Origin: Bradyrhizobiaceae bacterium
GTDB taxonomy: Bacteria > Pseudomonadota > Alphaproteobacteria > Rhizobiales > Xanthobacteraceae
Direction: 5' to 3'
Assembly (NCBI GenBank): GCA_016793685.1
Contig: JAEULX010000077.1
Location: 1-6,229 of the forward strand
Length of the DNA stretch: 6,229 nucleotides
The notes beneath the pieces were generated by a model that worked only from the letters and a program-made list of their open reading frames with translations, did no database searches and was not told where the DNA came from. Both the position numbers and the translations under genes were made by a program. Position 1 is the stretch's first letter; each line of letters begins with the position of its first letter. Below, piece after piece: positions 5,204 through 6,229 of this stretch.

Positions 5204-6229
5204 TCAGGCCGTCACAACCCGATCGGCGTCGCGCAGCACGACATAGATGGCCGGAATGACGAGCACCGTCAGCAGCGTCGAGGAAGCGAGCCCGAACAGC
5301 AGCGAAATCGCGAGCCCCTGGAAGATCGGATCGAGCAGAATGGTCCCTGCGCCAATCATTGCCGCGAGCGCGGTCAGGAGGATCGGTTTGAAGCGCACCG
5401 CGCCCGCTTCGAGCAGGACTTCACGCAAGGTCTTGCCCTGCCCTGCTCCGTGGCGAATGAAATCCACCAACAAAATTGAGTTGCGCACGATGATGCCGGC
5501 AAGCGCGATGAAGCCGATCATCGAGGTGGCGGTGAACGGCGCGCCCAGCAGCCAGTGGCCGAGCACGATGCCGATCAGGGTGAGCGGGATGGGCGTGAGG
5601 ATCACCAGCGGCAGGCGGAAACTGCCGAACTGCGCCACCACCAGCACATAGATGCCGAGGATCGCCGCGCCGAACGCCGCCCCCATGTCGCGGAAGGTGA
5701 CATAGGTGATCTCCCACTCGCCGTCCCACAACAGCGTCGGCTTCGATTCGTCTGCGGGCTGACCGTGCAGACGGATCACCGGTTTCGGCAGCGTCCCCCA
5801 GTCATGCGCGTCGATGCGCTTTGCCACGTCGAGCATGCCGTAGATCGGCGCCTCGAACGCGCCGGCGAGCTCCGCCATGACCATGTCGGCGAAGCGGCCA
5901 TTGCGGCGGAAGATGACGGGCGAGCCGGCCTCCTTGGTCACGCGCACGACGTCGCCCAACTCGACGACGGTGCGATTGCCCGGCAGCGTATTGGCAGGAA
6001 TCGGCGTCGAGGCGAGCGTCTCGCTCCAGGAGAGATCGCGCTTGGGCAGGCGCACCGCGATCTCGATCGGATTGCGGTCCTCCCCGCGATGCGAATACCC
6101 GACGGTGACGCCGCCGAGCAACGCCTGCAACGTGTCGTAAACGTCGCGCTGTTCGACGCCGAAGAATTCGAGCCGGTCCTGATCGATGGAAATGCGCAGC
6201 CGCGGGCGCGGCTCGCCGATCGAGTCGTC
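5204..6229 (-). CDS. RND-family efflux permease, C-terminal 341 residues (5' part beyond window edge)
   Basis: RND permeases are proton-driven inner-membrane pumps that work with a periplasmic adaptor and an outer-membrane channel. The frame is open from the right edge to TGA at 5204-5206; the visible 341 residues are about one third of a usual protein of 1000-1100. Visible residues 1-180 belong to the second large periplasmic loop (for example RPRLRISIDQDRLEFFGV, then LGGVTVGYSHRGED). Five membrane helices then follow at about 183-203, 206-228, 236-258, 282-300 and 308-330. The conserved GFIALAGIIVRNSILLVDFI segment and the preceding TPIPLTLIG are hallmarks of the C-terminal half of the family. 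Whether it exports metals, drugs or something linked to sulfur metabolism cannot be told; the charged TM4 residues that separate subfamilies lie outside the window. It lies directly upstream of soxT on the same strand. Confidence 0.88.
   Translation of the reverse strand, partial: DDSIGEPRPRLRISIDQDRLEFFGVEQRDVYDTLQALLGGVTVGYSHRGEDRNPIEIAVRLPKRDLSWSETLASTPIPANTLPGNRTVVELGDVVRVTKEAGSPVIFRRNGRFADMVMAELAGAFEAPIYGMLDVAKRIDAHDWGTLPKPVIRLHGQPADESKPTLLWDGEWEITYVTFRDMGAAFGAAILGIYVLVVAQFGSFRLPLVILTPIPLTLIGIVLGHWLLGAPFTATSMIGFIALAGIIVRNSILLVDFIRHGAGQGKTLREVLLEAGAVRFKPILLTALAAMIGAGTILLDPIFQGLAISLLFGLASSTLLTVLVIPAIYVVLRDADRVVTA

Noticed and set aside
4573..5259. Long + strand open frame opposite soxT
   Set aside because: Shadow of the soxT membrane protein; no motif and Arg/Gln/Ala-rich composition typical of antisense reading.
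1..6229. Insertion sequences, CRISPR arrays, tRNA or rRNA genes
   Set aside because: No transposase frame, regularly spaced repeats or recognisable tRNA arms were seen on either strand.

Overview
This GC-rich window (about two thirds G+C) looks like part of a sox sulfur-oxidation locus from an alphaproteobacterium, probably Hyphomicrobiales- or Rhodobacterales-like. The assignment rests on protein motifs and gene content read by eye; no database search was run, so species and percent identities are unknown.

Layout from left to right: the 3' end of soxA and complete soxX (+) encode the SoxXA c-type cytochrome. They converge on soxW (-), a periplasmic thioredoxin. A probable intrinsic terminator for the soxAX transcript lies inside the 3' coding end of soxW. 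Next is an unrecognised exported or membrane-anchored protein (+, 1478-2209) whose ATG directly abuts the soxW ATG. It converges on soxV/ccdA (-), a six-helix thiol-disulfide electron carrier. A 111-bp AT-rich divergent region separates soxV from soxS (+), a second periplasmic thioredoxin. It holds a promoter-like element and a perfect 7-bp inverted repeat. soxR (+) follows, an ArsR-family regulator with two cysteines placed as in persulfide sensors of the SqrR/BigR type. Its 3' end overlaps by 68 bp the 3' end of soxT (-), a YeeE/YedE-family transporter for thiosulfate or sulfane sulfur. Upstream of soxT on the same strand is the C-terminal third of an RND-family efflux permease, cut by the window edge.

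How the genes fit together: SoxXA oxidatively joins thiosulfate to the carrier SoxYZ (not in the window). SoxV would carry cytoplasmic reducing power across the inner membrane to the periplasmic CPYC thioredoxins SoxW and SoxS, and SoxS-type proteins keep SoxYZ active. SoxT is expected to bring a sulfur species into the cytoplasm, where SoxR can sense persulfide and relieve repression. Read from right to left the order T-R-S-V-W-X-A resembles the sox order I recall from other alphaproteobacteria. The strands, however, alternate repeatedly and an unknown gene sits between soxV and soxW. The least understood parts are that gene, the two candidate SoxR operators, and the pairing of soxT with an RND permease. 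I see no mobile elements, tRNA, rRNA or CRISPR arrays.
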